DNA from: Armigeres subalbatus
Lineage: Eukaryota > Arthropoda > Insecta > Diptera > Culicidae
Direction of reading: 5' to 3'
Assembly: GCF_024139115.2 (NCBI RefSeq)
Contig: NC_085141.1
Location: 246,496,096-246,560,095 of the forward strand
DNA length: 64,000 nt
The notes under the pieces were generated by a model, which ran no database searches, was not told where the DNA came from, and saw nothing but the letters and a program-made list of their open reading frames with translations. The stretch's first letter is position 1; every line of letters starts with the position of its first letter. Positions 20,621 to 31,714 of the stretch are shown here, piece by piece. Position numbers and translations under genes: made by a program.

Positions 20621-21720
20621 GCTCGCACAATGAGCTCAATGAGCAAAAAAAAGTTCATCAAAAGTGAGCAACAAAATATCTGGGATATGATCAAAACATA
20701 CAAAAAAGATGCTCTTCGTTGTGGGAAGAATGAGGAGCGGCTCTCATTGAGAGAAACCGTTTGTCTCAATGAGCCTCTTTGAGAAGCATCATTTTTGTTG
20801 TTCTTTCCAACTGAACGTACAGATAAATAAAAGCACACTTCATACCATCGGTACCCGCACAACAGTCTTACACATTCGTACTTTTATGAGACCAGCATGA
20901 GAATAGGGACCGTGTATAGCATCCATGAACGGGTAGAAATGAACACCATTCTATCTTTACATTAACTATTTACTGCTTCTAAGCAACAGGCAGCTTGATG
21001 TAGGCAATTTTACATTTATCTGGTTAGCAATTACAAATTTAACTGCAAAGAGATTATTGACGAAATTATCTTATACTAGACGAACTGCCCGATCTCTCTC
21101 TCTCTCTGTCAATCATTTAGTTGATTGACAGTTTTCCAGCTTCCCCCACCAGATTTAGAAACTTTTTGAATACACAGCGGAGCCCAAGCCGAATTGATTG
21201 GTGAGGAAATCTTGCAAATCGGTCATATTAAACCGCATGACTCTAGTAGTCTAGTAGATACCGTTTTGACCGATAAATACAAGATTTGTTCGACTACTTC
21301 AATTTTGATTAAAATATACTAAGCTCTTTTAAGAGAATGTCTTCAACGTGTAAAAATAAAATGTCCTTAACCCGCATTATGACAATGATTGAATTGTTTT
21401 CCAAACAAACACGATAAATACAATAACCTACTGGCTACCCTTCAGATTAGCCAACTAATTATCATAAATTTATTCGCCATCACCAATTCCGTCCTTCGAG
21501 AAAAGAGGCTCAAAGATACTCAATGAGCAACTTTTTCCTCACCTCATTGAGTCAAACCATTTAGTTATCATTGAGAAATGAATATATTTCGGAGCTACCC
21601 GAAAAAAGAGAGAAACGCAAAAGTACAAAAGAGAAGAGCAAAGATTCGTGTGTCGAGAGCAGTGAGCATTTTTTTTCTTCTCCTGATTCGCTCTGAGGAG
21701 CATTCCATCCCTGACGGCAG
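20621..21720. mobile_element. 1.1-kb insertion within LOA-like ORF1
   Basis: ORF1 sequence stops at about 20620 and resumes near 21720-21770. The inserted DNA has ctcattgag/ctcaatgag words near both ends (20630-20790 and 21515-21575), suggesting a DNA element with subterminal inverted motifs. No protein is recognised. A short (ct)n run is at 21095-21115. Exact ends are uncertain. Confidence 0.5.
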
Positions 21721-21872
21721 GCTGAGAGCTCTCAGCCGCACCAGACCAGGGAAATAGAGGGGGATGACGCCTCCTGGACCCTGGTCAAGAACAAGAGGAA
21801 ACCGAAGACGTCAAGGGCCGAAAAGAAGGCGAATGAGGGTAGCAAGAAGTCTAGGGTAGGCGCCAATGATCA
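21721..21872 (+). pseudogene. LOA-like ORF1, continued, truncated
   Basis: Reads DDASWTLVKNKRKPKTSRAE and KKANEGSKKSRVGAN, a basic stretch typical of LOA/R1-type ORF1. It stops at about 21872 where minus-strand CR1 sequence starts, so the element lacks its 3' half. Confidence 0.6.
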
Positions 21873-21879
21873 TAAGAAG

Positions 21880-23560
21880 TGGCTTACTGTGTGAAAGCAG
21901 TGGTTCCATAATGACCAGTTCGAACAGCTTCGAAACGGCACACAATGACGTAATCCCTCGATAGTTGTTCACATCGCGTTTGTCTGCTAACTTCCAGCAG
22001 GAGGAAAAAATACCATTGATGATCGAAGATCTGAACAAGAAAAGAAGTGGAACGAGCAAACTGTCGATTTGGCTTTTGATAAAGACGGCCGGTACGCCGA
22101 CGGGTCCGGGCTTATTTGACGATTTTAGCTGACTTGCAGTTCTCAGGATCATGTCATAATCGATGTTGATTGCACCCAAAGACTGGTTGTTTAGGGGAAC
22201 GTTCCTTGCTGCGATAGAGACTTGGCTGTCACTCATCCTTTCGTCACTGAAAACGCTCGCGAATTTTTCGGCAAATAGGCGGCAAACTTCCTGAGTAGTT
22301 AAGGCGATTTCACCATTCAAATTCATTGTCGATGGAAGCCCAGATTCCTTGCGCTGTTCGTTGATGTAGTTCCAGAATGATTTTGGTTCAGATTTGAATT
22401 TGAGCTTAAGATCTCGTTGGTACCGTGCAAAGCTTTGCCGACATGCTCGTTGGTATTCATGATTAAGCCTCACATAATGATTTCTTAGAGGTAGCGTTCG
22501 ATGTTTTGAGAAAATTCTAAAAGCTGCTCTCTTAGTGGACTTCATTTTTCGTAGTTCAGTCGAGAACCATGGAGCGATCCTTTCTGCAATCTCTTTGGCA
22601 CGTGTCGGTCAATTACATACGCCAATATGTGCGAAAAGTTAGACGTTTCAACGTTGTTTGGGGTCCAAAACAGTTGACCAGTCAATGCTAGTAAGCACGT
22701 TCACGATACTGCAGTGGTCGGCCTTTGAAAAGTTGTAGGAAACGGAAGAGGGATGAGTGTTGCCAACAGGTATTTGAAGGTTTTCGAAAATGGCTATCAG
22801 TGGGGAGTGATGAGGAACATGTTTTACAAGGTGCCACCGGAATGAAGGGTGCTTTATCTTGGATGGCAACAAAGCACAGGTCTAACGTGCGAAGGTTCTC
22901 GTTCCCCAAGCAACACAAGTTCAACAAAAAATGTTGCAGCAACATGATTGTGACTAAATCCGGTCACATATGATTTTCAATAACCTTTGTGAAACATGTG
23001 TGCTGCTAGGGTCTCTACGTTATTAATCTGGGTTAGCCTTGCTACGCTGCGCTGTAGCTATCAAGGAGTCCAACGACACCAGTATGATATTGCAAGCGTT
23101 CAGGGTCTGGATACCAACCAGGCATGTTGAAGTCGCCCAAGATGCAAATCTCGGCTATCGGAGATGCAGGAGATGCAGATTCTAATATAGCGAAGACGGA
23201 CTTACAGTGAGCGTCAATAAGGTGATTATCTCCAACTAGATCCGGGGCTATGTACAGCGCGCACAAAAACAATTTACGGTCACCCAATTTTAAGGATATC
23301 CAGATTTGTTCTAGACAGGCCCAAGAAGCGTTTTCAATAGTCTTCGCTTTCAGTCCGGAGTGAACTGCTACCATAACTCCACCCCCGGTGGACTTCCGCC
23401 TCTTTAACGGATTTCTATCGCAGCGGAAAACCTCATAATCAGATCCGAACACCTGACAGGAAAGCGTTTGTGAGTTCAACCACGTCTCTGTCAGGACAAT
23501 AACATCGTAGCAAGAATCTGAGACAGTCAAGCGATAATCATCGATGCTAGAGTTCATTTC
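21880..23560 (-). pseudogene. CR1 ORF2, endonuclease and N-terminal RT, broken
   Basis: Endonuclease (23557-23042): MNSSIDDYRLTVSDSCYDVI, VLTETWLNSQ, GGGVMVAVHS, ICILGDFNMPGW. After the MITE gap it continues (22920-22640) with LDLCFVAIQ and a degenerate HHSPL site. RT part (22545-21880): KFKSEPKSFWNYINEQRK, LKSSNKPGPVGVPAVFIK, VNNYRGITSLCAVSKLFELV. It ends before the YxDD motif. Confidence 0.8.
22905..23025. mobile_element. small MITE in CR1 endonuclease
   Basis: Ends ccccaagcaacacaagttca and tgtgtgctgctaggg are roughly inverted and interrupt otherwise continuous CR1 endonuclease sequence. The terminus resembles tcccgagcagcacaagt at 12077. Confidence 0.5.
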
Positions 23561-25290
23561 TCCGACGTTTTGTAGTAGATGCTGATGTGTTCTGTCGTAT
23601 TAACGGGGCGTCGCCAACGTTTTTGGAAGTCAAGGGAACAGAGAGTTTCAAGGTGGTACTAGAACATGGAAGTTGATCACGCAGAGAACTGATGCTAGCA
23701 GAGTCATACTTGCCTGAGAGTGGTGTTTGGTGTTTGACCCCTACACCAGGCTCAAACCCAGGGCTAGAACGACTCTGAAGACAAGAAGCATTGCGGTGAG
23801 ATCCGGAGGGACTTAGCACGACTGGGTTGAGCGGTTTGGGGTCCCCCATGAGGCGGCAGGCAATGTGTTCTGGTAATGGCGACCGGTTTTCAGGAGGGTT
23901 GGGCAAGGATACATTGACGAAAGGCAGCATAAGTGCCTCAACGACACAGGTTCTGCTAGGGCGTCGCAGTGTCCAGTTGGTATCGATTGCGGAGGGACTA
24001 GAAACAGCAAACGATGCATGGTACGGAAAGCGCGAAAAAACTTGATACTTGCCTCTGATAGGGGTTCGGAAGACCCCATCCTCCAACTCAGACGCAGGAC
24101 CGGGACGGCTGCAGGTCAGTGGCAGCGGAGGCACGACTGCGCTGAGAGGCATAGGGGCTTCCTTACGGCTTGCGGAAGATGTGCGTCCCGGTTTCAGCTC
24201 GGTGCAGTTTACGGAGGTAGATGGCGACTGATTTGTTGATTGGCGTTGACTGGAAGCGACGATTACATCAGGGACAGAAATGCATGAATGAATTCGGTAC
24301 TTGCCTGTAAATGGAGTTCGGAAGACCCCATCTCCCAGCTCACACACAGGACCGGGACGGCTGCTGGTCGCTGGCAGGGAAGGCTCGACTGTGGTGAGAG
24401 GAATAGGGCCTTCCTCGAAGCTTGCGGCAAGTATGCGTCCCGGTGTGGCTTGACTATTGCTTACTCCATAACTACAACTTCCTCTGAAGATACATTCAGT
24501 GGATCGACGGCTGTGGCAGCAGGTCTCGGGCGCCAAAAATTTTCGTCAGATCTGTTGTCGCAGAACTCCCTGTAGACAATTCCTTTCGGCCATGTGGAGG
24601 TTGATAATGCTTTGGATTTCAAGTCCATGCTCAACCCCACTTTGAAGGATACAAAGGTTAAGGTGCTGATGTCTCTTCCCTTGGCGACAAGACGGGTAAC
24701 CTGTATGTCTTTGCTGTCCAGGCGTATTTTAGCTAAGGCACACACTTGATCGGCAGTAACATCTCTGGCGATCCGAGACAAATATAACCAAAATTTGGGC
24801 TGAACAATTCCAAACGATGGAGAGAGTGTATTACCAGTCCCGAGCATCATTGAAGGCTGTTTGTCCGGAATGTTGTCATCAGTCATACTAAACAATCTTC
24901 GACTTCTGTTTACAGTAGAATGGATGCCAGCGCACATGGATGTCTTGGGAGTGCACAAGCTCGAATTGATCAGTTTCGCTAAATTTGTCCGGAATTTCAA
25001 TTTCAGTTTTCAATTCTTCTAAAATCTCGGATTTTCAGATTCAGCATGATATCGCTGTGCGAGTTTAGTGCATCTCCTTGTCCGACCGCATAGGCGGCCC
25101 GGGCGGCATTACGGAAGCGCATTTCCTTCATCAAATTTGAGCATGAAGTACATAACCAGAAAACTAACGGATTTTTCATACTTTCTTCAAACGCATCGGC
25201 CTTGACTCCGCAGTAACGGGAAAGTAACCTGCATTTCATCGATTTCACCAGTACATGAACAGCACACGAGAGACATTTTACTGCTTCGGT
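23547..25290 (-). pseudogene. CR1 ORF1, PHD-like zinc finger and internal repeats
   Basis: N-terminal part (25290-25003): CXXC-type finger with KSMKCRLLSRYCGVKADAFE and FWLCTSCSNLMKEMRFRNAA, matching the PHD-like finger of insect CR1 ORF1. Next (25000-24461): WLYLSRIARDVTADQVCAL, VTRLVAKGRDISTLTFVSFK and STWPKGIVYREF, an RRM-like segment of the same protein. Then (24536-23547) a proline/serine-rich region with repeated SRPGP...GVFRTP..GKY units of about 83 residues. Frameshifts near 25003 and 24500 break it. Confidence 0.75.
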
Positions 25291-25529
25291 ATTTTAAACA
25301 GTTACGCAGCTAATTTTCTTTCTTCCGCGTAGGTGCTCTGTACGGGCTGCGAAATGGTGAGTTGACATCCGGGAAGGGGCGCCTAACATAGCTCTGGTCC
25401 TCACAAGTTCCAATACTCACGCTTCCACGGGTCTTCCGATGACAATTGACCGTCAGCTAAGGGTTGCGTACTTAGCTGGTAGTGCAGCCTGGGCACTGTT
25501 GTCCTTCTGACATCAGCTAGAGTGAGAGG

Positions 25530-25690
25530 GTGCGTCCTGTGGGGTCTGCCTAGGATGTGGTAGGGTACGACAGTGGGCTCTGTTGAACTCCTATAAAAAG
25601 CTGGCTGTGTCCCCAAGCAGGCCCTATCAAAGCGACCGTATGCCGCTCAAAGCGCACTAGCCTAGTCCTGGTGTTGGGTGGGACTTTAAA
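25530..25690 (+). promoter_or_regulatory. shared RTE 5' leader with TATA-like box
   Basis: gcctaggatgtggtagggt, a TATA-like ctataaaaag at 25591-25600, and agcgaccgtatgccgctcaa recur almost unchanged in the leader of the different RTE family at 60670-60790, and in decayed form at 9211-9290. It is plausibly an internal promoter or RNA-processing module. Function is inferred from conservation only. Confidence 0.5.
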
Positions 25691-25824
25691 CAAATTTGAC
25701 CCGACTGACCGAGCGTCTGTTCACCAAGGAGGTGCGGCTCCAACAGCGTCTGTTCTGGCATCCAGCGGCTGAGTATGAAATGCTATGCCCCAGAAGCTAT
25801 ACCTAAGATGGCAGCCCCATCCCG

Positions 25825-28800
25825 GTGGATAGGGAACCTTGGGCCAACAACATACTGTTCCCGAAACATCAATTTGTTCGAGAATCCGATAATGAAAGAA
25901 TACGGACTGATTTTACGGCGACGACTCTTAGCGCGAAACAACGGACACGAATAGGAACATGGAACGTTTTAACCCTAGCCCAGCAGGGTAAATTGGCACA
26001 ACTTGCCAATGAGGCACGCCGCATGAAGCTTGAGATCCTGGGACTGAGTGAAGTCCGTTGGCCAAACTTTGGAGAACACAGAACGCCGTCAGGACAAGTT
26101 CTGCTATACTCTGGTTTACGAGGTGAACACGCTCCCCGGCATCGCGGAGTTGGCTTCCTACTAAGCGCTCAGGCACACTCTGCGCTTATGAAGTGGGAAC
26201 CTATAAGTGAAAGAATAATCGTTGCCAGATTTAGAACACGGGTCCGAAACCTTACTATAATCCAATGTTATGCGCCAACCGATGCTGCCGATCTGCAAGA
26301 CAAAGAGAACTTCTACAGTCAACTCAATGCCGTCGTAGATAGAATTCCGAAGGGTGATATCAAGACCTGTTGTGGCGACTTCAATGCGAAGATCGGATCC
26401 GACAACTCGAACCATGAGCGCATTATGGGACGCCATGGTCTCGGAGAAATGAGCGAAAACGGAGAGCTGTTCGCAGAATTTTGTGGTAATAACGACATGG
26501 TGATCGGGGGATCGCTCTTCCCTCATCGACCGGTTCACAAGGTCACGTGGGTCTCCCGTGACGGCTTTACAGAAAATCAAATCGACCACATCTGCATCAG
26601 CCGAAAATGGAAACGTAGCCTTCTTGATGTACGGAATAAACGTAGTGCCGATATCGCGTCTGATCATCACCTCCTCATCGGCGAAATACGCCTGCGCATT
26701 GCGCGGATTCGTCGGCAGGAGGAAAGAGTTGGACGACGATTCAACACACGCCGACTGGAAGATGCCACGGTGAAACGGTCCTTCGTTGAAGAACTGGAGA
26801 CGCGTGCTGCAGATATTCCGGAAGGTGGCAGCGTGGAAGACCAATGGACCGCCATCAAGAATGCCTTCATCACCACCAGCGAGAACAATCTGGGCGAACT
26901 ACGCACCCAGAGAAAACAATGGATCACCGATGAGACCTGGAGAAAGATAGAGGAGCAAAGAGAAGCCAAAGCCGCGATAGAGCGATCGAAAACCAGAGGA
27001 GCCAAAGTCTTAGCCCGTCAACGATACGCGGCTCTTGAGAAGGAAGTAAAACGCTCATGTCGACGGGACAAGCGAGCGTGGGCAGACTCTCTGGCCGACG
27101 AAGGAGAGAGAGCTGCCGCAACCGGAGACATTCGCCTCCTCTACGATATCTCACGACGCTTAAGCGGGGCGAAGATGAATGCAACGATGCCTGTGAAAGA
27201 CGCGAATGATCAGTTATTGACCGACCCAACTGATCAGCTGAAACGCTGGTTCGAGCACTTCGAACAACTTTTTCAAGTGCCAGCCAGGCCACCACCACCT
27301 CGGCATGATCTGCCTAGGATCCGACGTATGACGCACATCAATATCGAAGCTGGAGATTCAAACACCCATGCAAAGCATGAAATCGAATAAGCCCCAGGGG
27401 TCGATCGCATATCAGCCAAGATGCTTAAAGCTGACCCAATGACATCCGCTCAACTCAACAACTGCATCGTTTATTTCGTAATATCTGGGACACCGCAACT
27501 TTCCCGGTCGACTGGATGCAAGGTATCTTAGTGAAGGTGCCCAAAAAGGGTGACCTGACTGTATGCGATAACTGGCGAGGCATTATGTTGCTGTGTACCG
27601 TTCTCAAAGTTCTGTGCAAAATTATCCTAGCCCGGATTCAGGAGAAGATCGATGCGACTCTCCGGCGGCAGCAAGCCGGATTCCGTGCCGGAAGATCCTG
27701 TGTAGACCATATTGTCACGCTCCGCATCATTCTGGAGCAGGTCAACGAATTCCAAGAGTCCCTTTACTTGGTATTCATTGACTACGAAAAAGCTTTCGAC
27801 CGTCTCAATCACGAGAATATGTGGGGCGCCCTGAGACGCAAGGGAGTTCCTGAGAAAATCATCGGCCTCATCGAGGCACAGTATGAGGCCTTCTCGTGTA
27901 GAGTGCTGCACAATGGGGACTTGTCCGACCCTATTCGGGTCGTAGCTGGTGTGAGGCAAGGATGTATTCTATCACCGTTAGTTCCTCATCGTAATCGACG
28001 AGATTCTGGTAGATGCGATTGACCGTGAACCAAACCGCGGGCTGTTATGGCAGCCTATAACCATGGAGCACCTAAATGACTTCGAATTGGCGGATGATGT
28101 TGCACTCCTCACGCAACGACGCTCTGATATGCAGAGTAAGCTCAACGACCTTGCCAAGCGCTCCTCTTCGGCAGGTTTTGCCATCAACGTCAACAAAATC
28201 AAATCGTTAGATGTAAACACGGTGACTCCTTCCAGTTTCACAGTAGCCGGGCAACCAGCGGAGAATGTAGAAAGCTTCCAATATCTTGGTAGCCAAATGG
28301 CATCAGACGGCGGTACCAAGATCGACATAGGCGCACGGATAAAGAAAGCAAGGACTGCCTTTGCGAGTTTAAGAAATATCTGGAAAAACAGGCAGATAAG
28401 TGAACGCACCAAAATACGAATTTTCAACTCTAACGTGAAATCTGTGCTGTTATACGCTAGCGAAACATGGTGTGTATCAGTGGAGAACACTCAACGGCTG
28501 CAGGTGTTCATTAACAGATGCCTGCGGTATATAATTCGGGCCTGGTGGCCTCACAACTGGATCTCAATCAACGAGCTCCATCGTCGTTGTCACCAGAGGC
28601 CGATAGCAACAGAAATTCGGGATCGAAAGTGGGGCTGGGTCGGCCACACTCTCATAAGGGCGGAAACGAAATCTGTAAACAAGCATTAGACTGGAACCCA
28701 GAGGAACATCGCAGCAGAGGCAGAACCAGAGGCTCTTGGCGGCGAAGCCTCAATAAAGAAATAAAAGAATTCGACCGATATCTAACCTGGCAACAGGTTA

Positions 28801-28826
28801 AAGCGATAGCTGGGCAACGCTCATGA
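25825..28826 (+). pseudogene. RTE endonuclease-reverse transcriptase, broken
   Basis: First open part (25825-27390, 521 codons): EN motifs RIGTWNVLTL (residue about 40), LGLSEVRWP (about 71), CGDFNAKIG (about 184), QIDHICISRKW (about 251) and SDHHLLIGEI (about 279). Then come the basic linker and RT N-terminus. A stop follows at 27388, then the RT proper (27516-28022): WRGIMLLCTVLKVLCKIIL, QAGFRAGRSCVDHIVTL, FIDYEKAFDRLNHENMW, AGVRQGCILSPL. After a frameshift near 27985 it continues to 28689 with LADDVALL and FQYLGSQMASDGGTK, then to 28826 in another frame (GSWRRSLNKEIKEFDRYLTW). The RT active site pair DD is intact. Confidence 0.9.
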
Positions 28827-29092
28827 TGGAGATCTTTCAAGTCGGCCCTTTGCACCACCGGAGGTGTACAGGATCCATAAGTAAGTAAGTAAGTGTAGGT
28901 GCTCTGGGGTAAACAAACGCACACGATGACGATGGGACGGTACGGTTGCAAGTAAAGTGCGGCTAGAGTACAAATAAGGGGAAACACGACTGACACCACA
29001 GGACCGATGTAATATCCGTGGCAATTTTCTCAACTTTTCCACTAACTACGCAAACACAATCAGTGCAATCCCGAGTGGACGAAAATAGCTCA

Positions 29093-29393
29093 ATAATATC
29101 AAATGTTGATAAGATAGCAAAATGAGATATGGACCTGTTTGATATAAGAGATAAAAGATCAGACGACAATATCAACAATTTGCACTGAAATATCATGAGG
29201 AGATCAAGTTATGCTATTTGTAAGAAGTGATCAATATCATGTGCCATTAGTTTGTTCTTATCCATAGCATATCTTGATATTCAAATGATATTTCGGTGCA
29301 AATTTTTGATATTGTTGTCTGTTCTTTTATCTCTTATATCAATCAAATCCATATCATGTTTTGTTATTCTGTTAATGGCTTCTGCCCGGGAAT
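29093..29393. mobile_element. foldback MITE, about 110-bp arms
   Basis: Left arm about 29110-29220 (gatataagagataaaagatc) pairs with about 29265-29375 (ttttatctcttatatcaatc). The loop is about 45 bp. Outer ends tcccgagtgga and tctgcccggga suggest membership of the cccgag MITE group. AT-rich with many gatat words. Confidence 0.75.
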
Positions 29394-29441
29394 ACAAAAG
29401 TGTACAAGATGTGTAAATCTCAATACGACTAATGAACTTAA

Positions 29442-29654
29442 GGTCACTCCTGACAGAATCCAAGTTTCAAAGTGCTCGCGTTTTCGGGGGCTCGATACGG
29501 AAGCAACGCACAACTGTCATTTTTATTTTTTCACGCATGCTGCGACGCAGCAAAGCTGAATCAAAAAAATAACAGTTGTCAGCCGCCTCCGTATCGAGTG
29601 GTGTGCCCCCGAAAACCCGAGCACTTTGAAACTTGGATTCTGTCAGGAGTGACC
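29442..29654. mobile_element. TTAA-flanked foldback MITE, copy 2
   Basis: Same family and orientation as 4921-5141. TTAA lies at 29438-29441 and 29655-29658. The left arm lacks about 8 bp (cacaccac) present in copy 1. Confidence 0.88.
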
Positions 29655-29717
29655 TTAACAGGGTAAAACCGACAAAATTAAGCCGTGAGCGACGAACACA
29701 CAACTATGCTACCACGA

Positions 29718-29873
29718 TGACAATAGATATAGTGAAACCATTGTGCTTGCCACACAAGATACATATGCAATGCATGCAATGGCGGACACAAAAAAAGTTT
29801 CCAATGAATAACTGTGGAATTCCTAAGTAGAAAAGCTAACCAAGTTCCAGTTGGAATGTAAAGCCATTGAAGA
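29718..29873 (+). mobile_element. Feilai-like SINE, 5'-truncated
   Basis: Plus-strand 3' part: gtgcttgccacacaagatac, aactgtggaattcctaagta, and ccaagttccagttggaatgt then gccattgaagaag. It matches in inverse the SINE at 51896-52163. The tRNA-like head is missing. Confidence 0.75.
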
Positions 29874-31640
29874 AGTTTACATTCAAAAGTTGAATCTGTA
29901 TAAAATTTTCAAATAAACTAATTTTGAATATTTTAATACAATCATTGTATTGAAATCATGCAATTCTGTTGTATTTTTACGCAGTATCTGTATAAAAAGC
30001 TTACATTTTTTGCATTAAAACCTTGCTGATTCTGTACATTCTAAGAATTTATACAGAATTTTAGGATTTGTTTTGTGGGTGTAACTACTATCCTTAAATA
30101 GACCTGAACCTATAGTGACCAGAATAGTATCATGCCATTTTTAGTCTCTCCCGTAAAGTAGCCCACTTATGAACAATAACGTTACTATCAATGCGATTAG
30201 CATAATACATATTCATATTATTTTAAAATAATTCAATTAGTGTCTCTCGAGAGCGATCCGGTATGTCACCCGTTACATGCCCAACACTTTAACTCTAGAA
30301 CACATTTTACCACTGACTTGTCCGATCGGACGCTTGCCATACAGATTGAAACCCTCTCTGGCTGACTGAAACTATGCACGAATCGATTATAACTTAATTG
30401 GCCGACCGTGTTTGCCAATCCGATTAGGCTCTGGCGCATAACAAGCGGATTTATGTCAACGCGAAATGGCTATCGATAATGATCGATGATTTATGTTCGC
30501 GAGAACTTTAGTGCGACAGTTGGTTGACTAGCTGTGTGCTAAACTTGAACATGTCGATGTTTTGTAGCGGAAGCAGGTAAATGTACATTGTTTTACATTT
30601 GAAATACTTTTTTCATTTGACCTTTTTATCGAAGAAGACCTTCTAATATCTATTTTAAATGGCAAATTTGACTTAAGCTGGTTGCGACAACTACAATTTT
30701 CTTACGCTTGATCCCATAGGGCCATTCGATGATTGACACAATCCAAATGTCAATAACTCCATTATCTTCAATGTTACTGGTTTCGTACTCCAGTTTGCCA
30801 TTTTCAGCTCACTTGACCCAAACGAGACTTCACTATTCATGAATGGCCGTTGCCTTTACGGATTTCTAGCCCCTAATTAAGATACAACAATGGTTGAACG
30901 TTTCCAGCATGGAGCAATAAACGTTTGATTTCCAGCAAGCGGCAATCCTAGACGGTTAGACGTCACATCTGATGAATGAAAAAAAAATCGTACAAAAAAT
31001 ACCCGAGTCAAAATAGGCAATAAAAGCCGGTTAGACCTCTTACACGGCGTCAACTTCTGACACAACTGACCACGTGTGTCAGTCGAAAAAAAATGAACAT
31101 TTGCCACCTCCACCTTGAAACTGTCTGAAGCAGGTTGAAGCCAAGATTGTTTGTGAATGTCTTCTCAATCATCAATCTGTGCTGCCACGTCTTCTCGGAT
31201 CAGATTCGATCATCAAACGACGATCTACACAATCGAAAGGGATGAAGGTCAAAGATTACTAATAAACGGGCCGAGCCCTCCAGTGCGGCTTTTGCGAAGG
31301 GCATGGGAAGACCATTTATTACGAAGCAAACAAAGTTATTTTCAACCTGAATAAGTTGCCCTTCCGATTGAGGTGTGTCGTTGAATGGGAATCTAAAACT
31401 AATTAGTTTCAACGTTCAGAGGTGTAATTCAAATTTAACAGTTTCCGTCAATCCTGAATATGTATGAGATTGAAGCAAACAATGTATGAAATAAATATTT
31501 GAATCTAAGTCTTTAAAATTTTAATTTGATGCAATAAAAAACCATTTCCTTTTTCCTAATACAGCATTATTGTTCTTACAGCCTCATGGCAAATAATTTA
31601 AAACAATAAAGGTAATAAACTATAGCAAGGAAGATTGTCG
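29874..31640. other. mostly unique-looking DNA, possible host flank
   Basis: No repeat family recognised apart from weak inverted words around 29895 and 30045 (ctgtataaaatttt / aatttatacagaatttt). Around 30470-30590 there is ctatcgataatgatcgatga (contains a DRE-like tatcgata), then ATG with nine codons and a possible donor gaagcag|gtaaat. This could be a promoter and first exon but is unsupported. Confidence 0.3.
31157..31354 (+). CDS. hypothetical 65-codon ORF
   Basis: MSSQSSICAATSSRIRFDHQ at the start, ending LLRSKQSYFQPE. An in-frame stop precedes the ATG directly. An AATAAA signal follows at 31490. Composition is plausible for a protein, but there is no domain, no strong start context and no conservation evidence, so it may be chance. 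Confidence 0.2.
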   Translation: MSSQSSICAATSSRIRFDHQTTIYTIERDEGQRLLINGPSPPVRLLRRAWEDHLLRSKQSYFQPE

Positions 31641-31714
31641 CTGTTGTCACTGGTGAGACCCCAAAGGCCGCTACATAAAAGCTCTGCAAAATACTGTTTC
31701 TGAATGTAAAAACA

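Larger units (their letters stand above)
25341..28894 (+). mobile_element. RTE-like LINE (family C), full length with 12-bp target duplication
   Basis: gtaggtgctctg flanks the element at 25329-25340 and 28895-28906. It begins tacgggctgcgaaatggtga and ends in a (AAGT)n tail at about 28878-28894. In between are a leader of about 480 bp, a long endonuclease/RT frame broken in two places, and a short 3' region. Insertion was into the leader of the minus-strand CR1 element. Clade assignment (RTE) rests on EN and RT wording and the microsatellite tail. Confidence 0.92.
21875..29060 (-). mobile_element. CR1-clade LINE, minus strand, 3'-truncated, split by an RTE insertion
   Basis: Runs from a 5' leader at about 29060-28907, across the RTE insertion (25341-28894), through ORF1 and the endonuclease, and into the RT, ending at about 21875 before the catalytic core. 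LINEs usually lose their 5' ends, so losing the 3' end points to a deletion or rearrangement. A small MITE (22905-23025) interrupts the endonuclease. Confidence 0.8.

Noticed and set aside
21095..21115. (ct)n microsatellite as a regulatory GAGA site
   Set aside because: It lies in an unidentified insertion with no gene nearby; a simple repeat is sufficient explanation.
22725..24575. Plus-strand frames of 60-95 codons across the CR1 element
   Set aside because: They are shadows of the minus-strand ORF1 and endonuclease.
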